Assembly: GCA_046728115.1 (NCBI GenBank)
Contig: JBKPDW010000382.1
Span: 1 to 9,702 of the forward strand
DNA: 9,702 nt
Direction of reading: 5' to 3'
From: CAVSWN01 sp046728115
Lineage (GTDB): Bacteria; Acidobacteriota; Vicinamibacteria; Vicinamibacterales; CAVVIG01
The notes under the pieces were generated by a model that had not been told where the DNA came from, ran no database searches, and saw only the letters and a program-made list of their open reading frames with translations. Position numbers and translations under genes: made by a program. This document shows positions 6,977-9,702 of this stretch, piece by piece; the first letter of the stretch is position 1, and each line of letters opens with the position of its first letter.

Positions 6977-8199
6977 CACGAGCCTCCGCCTGCCGCGCGG
7001 GCATCGGTCGCGGGATCAATAGAGATTGCGGCTCGCTCGAGGAGACGGCCCACGACCTTTCGCGCGTCGAAATACTCTCCGGCAATCGCGCGCGCCGCCC
7101 GAGCGTGGCGCTTCCAATCGCCTTCTATTTCACGCAGGCCGTCGATCGCATCGTCGAAGCTCTGAAACACGACGATGCCCTCGCCGACCGGCAACACGGG
7201 CGCGAAGCCAGTGTCCTGGACAACGACCGGCCTGCCCGCCGCGAGATAGCAGGCGGTGCGGCCGCTGAACCAGCCCGACTGGCCCACGACATACGCGTTC
7301 TTCGCGACCGTCCACTCGCCCTTCGACGATTCGATGTAGTGGCGATAGTCGTCGACGTCAGCGCAGCACTGCATCGGATCCACCAATCGCCAGCCCCTCC
7401 GGATCAGTTCCACCTGCGGCGCACGGCGAGTGATTCCGCAACCAATCGCCAGCTCCAGCACGGTCGGCGCCACGGCAGCGGGCAGATCGATGAAGCGGAG
7501 AAACTCCTGATCCTTCTGTCCGTACGATTGGCCGTTCCACGTGACGTCGCCGTAGCTCGTCCAGTTCATAACGGTCGTGAACGCCTCGCGGTGGCCAGCC
7601 AACGGGTGCCACTGACCGATCGCAATCGGCTTGCGCATCGGCCGCCAGGCGTGCCCCGTCGTCGGGACTGCCGCCGACGCACACTCGCCATATGTGAAGT
7701 GCAGATCGTGCGCGTCGAGGTGGGCGCGAAATCGATCGTCCTGAACTGCCCTGATTTGCGTAAAGACCGGATCGGTGTCGACGTAGACGAGCCGAGGGAT
7801 GCGCCGATAGCGCGTCGGGTCGCCAATGCCGCTCGACACATTGATCATCAGGTCGGCTTCCTCGATGACCGCGCGCCGGCGCGCCTCCGAGAGGCCGAAC
7901 CACCGTTCCTGGAACGTCTCGCCGGTTGGAAGCGAACCACCGGGGAATCGGTACGCCCAGCGGTCAGCGAGGTCGAAGCGCTCCATCACACGCCCGAGAT
8001 ACTCGGCGTTGGAGACCGCTTCGCGCCCGCATCCTCCTTCACTCGGGTTGTACGGCCATTGCTCCGAGTCTTCGAGGTACGTGACGTTGTGCCCGAGCTC
8101 GCGCAGCCCGAGGACGTATTGAACGTAATCCCAGGTCACTCCGCCAATCGGATACTGTCCGATCAACCCGGCGACGATGATGTTCAGCCGCTCGCTCAA
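6973..8199 (-). CDS. Glycosyltransferase, GT-B-like, paralogue B
   Basis: The 408-residue paralogue of the next gene downstream shares these segments: LNIIVAGLIGQYPIGG (5-20), LRELGHNVTYLEDSEQW (32-48), VYVDTDPVFTQIRA (138-151), ELAIGCGI (249-256), GEWTVAKNAYV (294-304), SGWFSGRTACYLAAGRPV (308-325) and a final EYFDARKV helix (375-382). The layout resembles GT-B fold enzymes; it has no signal peptide or membrane helix. The start is a TTG at 8199. It overlaps the deacetylase stop (TTGA), has GGGG 8 nt upstream, and no ATG or GTG lies in frame close by. This start also lines up with that of paralogue A. It ends in a low-complexity tail (ARAAGGGSW). Its position directly after the deacetylase suggests both act on the same growing sugar chain. 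Confidence 0.78.
   Translation of the reverse strand: MSERLNIIVAGLIGQYPIGGVTWDYVQYVLGLRELGHNVTYLEDSEQWPYNPSEGGCGREAVSNAEYLGRVMERFDLADRWAYRFPGGSLPTGETFQERWFGLSEARRRAVIEEADLMINVSSGIGDPTRYRRIPRLVYVDTDPVFTQIRAVQDDRFRAHLDAHDLHFTYGECASAAVPTTGHAWRPMRKPIAIGQWHPLAGHREAFTTVMNWTSYGDVTWNGQSYGQKDQEFLRFIDLPAAVAPTVLELAIGCGITRRAPQVELIRRGWRLVDPMQCCADVDDYRHYIESSKGEWTVAKNAYVVGQSGWFSGRTACYLAAGRPVVVQDTGFAPVLPVGEGIVVFQSFDDAIDGLREIEGDWKRHARAARAIAGEYFDARKVVGRLLERAAISIDPATDARAAGGGSW
6983..6987 (-). promoter_or_regulatory. Ribosome binding site of glycosyltransferase A
   Basis: A perfect GGAGG on the minus strand, within the 3' end of the upstream GT gene. Spacing is 3 nt to the first GTG and 6 nt to the second, which favours the second as start. 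Confidence 0.6.
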
Positions 8200-8906
8200 C
8201 TGAATTTCCCCAACTCGGTGCGCAAGTCGGTGTCCGGTCCCATCGCCAGCCGCTGCACGCGGTATGGATCGTGAACGGGGAGACGAATCGGACCGCCCCC
8301 GTACAAGAACGCCGCCCGGTACCCTGACGCCGCGAGGACGCCGGAGTCATCGGGCGGGCCGGGATCGCCGTACGGAAAAGCAACGGTATCGATAGGCGTG
8401 TCCAGGTTGTGCTCGAGTGTGGTCTTCGAGCGGGTCAGTTCGCGCACCCGCTCCTGCGCGGAGAGATCGGAAAAACGACGATGGGAGGCCGCGTGAGATT
8501 GAATCGACACACGACCGCGCGCCAGCACGCGCAGGTCGTCCCAATCGCAGATTGGCTCGTCCGGCTCGACGCCCGCGTCGAACGTGTTCCGTGCACCAAC
8601 AAAGTCGGTCGGAACGAACAGCACGGCAGGCATGTCGAAGCGCTGGAGTAACGGCAGCGTCACATACCGCATCGAGCTGTAACCATCGTCGAAGGTCAGA
8701 AGCGCCGAACGCGGCGGCAGCGTCTCGTTCTTGTCCAACCCGTCGAGAAACCGTTGCAGGTCGATAACTTCCCAACCACCGTCAACGAGATCTGTCAGGA
8801 ATCCGGTGAACGCCTGCTCGGATATGTAGAACCACGATCGCCAGCCCTCCGAAGGCGGCTGACCGATCTTGTGGAAGCCCAGAATTGCGACAGTCTGCTC
8901 AGGCAT
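8196..8906 (-). CDS. Polysaccharide deacetylase family protein (NodB domain, cytosolic)
   Basis: The 236-residue protein is almost wholly a NodB/carbohydrate esterase 4-like domain. Motif 1 is LLTFDDGYSS (69-78), giving the expected catalytic base Asp73 and metal ligand Asp74. Motif 2 is SHAASHRR (137-144), with metal ligands His138 and His142. Motif 3 is AFPYGDPG (176-183). The start LGFHKIG and the segment WFYISEQAFTGFL are typical of family members that remove acyl groups, usually N-acetyl, from sugars. There is no signal peptide or membrane anchor, so it should act in the cytoplasm on a sugar or lipid-linked intermediate and not on wall peptidoglycan. The ATG lies 3 nt after the stop of the upstream GT, and its own stop overlaps the next GT start. 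An O-deacetylase role is also possible. Confidence 0.88.
   Translation of the reverse strand: MPEQTVAILGFHKIGQPPSEGWRSWFYISEQAFTGFLTDLVDGGWEVIDLQRFLDGLDKNETLPPRSALLTFDDGYSSMRYVTLPLLQRFDMPAVLFVPTDFVGARNTFDAGVEPDEPICDWDDLRVLARGRVSIQSHAASHRRFSDLSAQERVRELTRSKTTLEHNLDTPIDTVAFPYGDPGPPDDSGVLAASGYRAAFLYGGGPIRLPVHDPYRVQRLAMGPDTDLRTELGKFS
8208..8211 (-). promoter_or_regulatory. Weak ribosome binding site before the TTG start of glycosyltransferase B
   Basis: GGGG on the minus strand, 8 nt upstream of the TTG at 8199, inside the deacetylase gene. It supports a TTG start, but translation may rely mainly on coupling. Confidence 0.35.
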
Positions 8907-8909
8907 CGG

Positions 8910-9702
8910 TCAGTCCAGTGCGTGTTCCAGCAGTCGCGACGCGACTCTGGGCGCGTCGAAATGCTCCTCGACCAGCGCTCGCGCAAGACGACATTGATGC
9001 TCGTAGTCGGCTGCGACGGTCTCCAGATGCCGTGCCGCCTCCGCCGCAGTCTGGAACCGGAAGAGGCCTTCCGCATCTGGCAGCAACCGGCTTGCGCCGG
9101 TGTGCTGGACGACAGCCGGCTTTCCACTGGCCAGATAACACAACGTTCGATCGCTCACCCAGGCGTTTTGCAGCAGAACGCACGACGGCTTGGCGCAGCT
9201 GAATTCGCCTCGAGAGCGCTGAATGTACTGTCTGTAGTCGGGTGGGCTCGCCACGATCTCGTGGGCCTCGCGCACGCTCCAACCGCGGCGTTCGAGGTCC
9301 CGGCGCTCCTCCTCGGCGCCTCCCAGGGACAGTGCCAGTTCGAGCGGCACGTTCGTGCAGCGTGGAAGGTCCAGAAATGGCTGGAAACCGGTGCGCTTGT
9401 CGTTCGCGTAACCGCCTTGATCGTCGTCGACCCAGTAGTCGAGCATGATCCAGTTCGAAACTGTGGTAAACGGCGCGTCGTCGGGCGCTTTGCAGATCGG
9501 CCAATAGTCGAGCGCAACGCAAGGGACTGTGTGCTGCCACGGAACGCCGCAGTCGGGAACACGGGAATCGGGTCGGCCGACCGTCTCGCCGATCGTGAAG
9601 TACACGTCGTGGTCCGGCAGCGCAATCTGGCCGCGACTGATCCATACCTGACAGAGACCGGGATCGATATCCAGCAGCACTGTGCGGCGGAACCGGCCGA
9701 CC
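8910..9702 (-). CDS. Glycosyltransferase, GT-B-like, paralogue C (C-terminal part, N-terminus beyond the right edge)
   Basis: The 263 residues visible align with the last two thirds of paralogues A and B: LLDIDPGLCQVW matches FIDLDPVFTQV, VYFTIGETVG matches the FSIGENVG segment, GEFSCAKPSCV and SDRTLCYLASGKPAVVQHTG match the C-terminal signature, and a final EEHFDAPRVASRLLEHALD. The frame is open to the last base, so the true start lies to the right; an internal GTG at 9680 is not the start because homologous sequence precedes it. At the SGWFS signature this copy has NAWVS. It probably transfers a sugar in the same pathway, but with a different specificity. The stop is 3 nt before the deacetylase ATG. 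Confidence 0.78.
   Translation of the reverse strand, partial: VGRFRRTVLLDIDPGLCQVWISRGQIALPDHDVYFTIGETVGRPDSRVPDCGVPWQHTVPCVALDYWPICKAPDDAPFTTVSNWIMLDYWVDDDQGGYANDKRTGFQPFLDLPRCTNVPLELALSLGGAEEERRDLERRGWSVREAHEIVASPPDYRQYIQRSRGEFSCAKPSCVLLQNAWVSDRTLCYLASGKPAVVQHTGASRLLPDAEGLFRFQTAAEAARHLETVAADYEHQCRLARALVEEHFDAPRVASRLLEHALD

Noticed and set aside
7105..8274. Long open frame (389 codons) on the plus strand, opposite glycosyltransferase B
   Set aside because: It lies fully antisense to a gene with clear homology to two neighbours, is rich in Arg, Ala, Asp and Val as expected of a GC-rich antisense frame, and shows no recognisable domain.
1..9702. CRISPR array, tRNA, rRNA, insertion sequence or origin
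   Set aside because: No spaced direct repeats, tRNA-like cloverleaf, rRNA-like stretch or transposase was found; the window is almost wholly coding.

Overview
Every gene in this window is on the minus strand, so transcription runs from right to left. I read eight complete protein genes, or nine with a doubtful 30-codon ORF, and one partial gene at each edge. Gaps between genes are 51 nt or less and five junctions overlap by 4 nt, so this looks like one long operon or operon segment. No promoter, terminator, RNA gene, mobile element or CRISPR array was found. The DNA is GC-rich (hand-sampled 60-base lines give about 50 to 72 %), with TGA as the commonest stop and several GTG/TTG starts. This fits a GC-rich, possibly soil-type, bacterium. 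I cannot assign a phylum from the sequence.

Right part (5765-9702), in order of transcription: a partial glycosyltransferase (GT), a cytosolic NodB-type polysaccharide deacetylase, then two more GTs. The three GTs are divergent paralogues of one family. Junctions here are very tight: a 3-nt gap, then TTGA, GTGA and ATGA overlaps.

Left part (281-5768): four enzymes with unrelated catalytic domains lie side by side. They are a Trm112-like/SAM methyltransferase, a PAPS sulfotransferase, a GT2 glycosyltransferase and a GT8 glycosyltransferase. All four end in the same C-terminal module of about 105 residues. Its pattern is an ILVD strand, PFLE, GQYxGPP, AIxELERLR, FIVFAWPAFWWL and NDRLxxFDL. The module is absent from the deacetylase and the three GT paralogues. 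This is the most remarkable feature of the window. It suggests a common docking, substrate-recognition or regulatory domain attached to otherwise unrelated glycan-tailoring enzymes.

At the left edge a second, different sulfotransferase (FIHI..TGGT type) begins. Between it and the GT8 gene sits the small ORF, which overlaps both neighbours by 4 nt.

Taken together, the genes fit assembly and decoration of a surface or secreted glycan or glycolipid. Several GTs would build or extend the sugar chain, a deacetylase would expose an amino group, and a methyltransferase and two sulfotransferases would add methyl and sulfate groups. No transporter, polymerase or sugar-nucleotide synthesis gene is visible here, so the locus must continue outside the window or rely on other loci.
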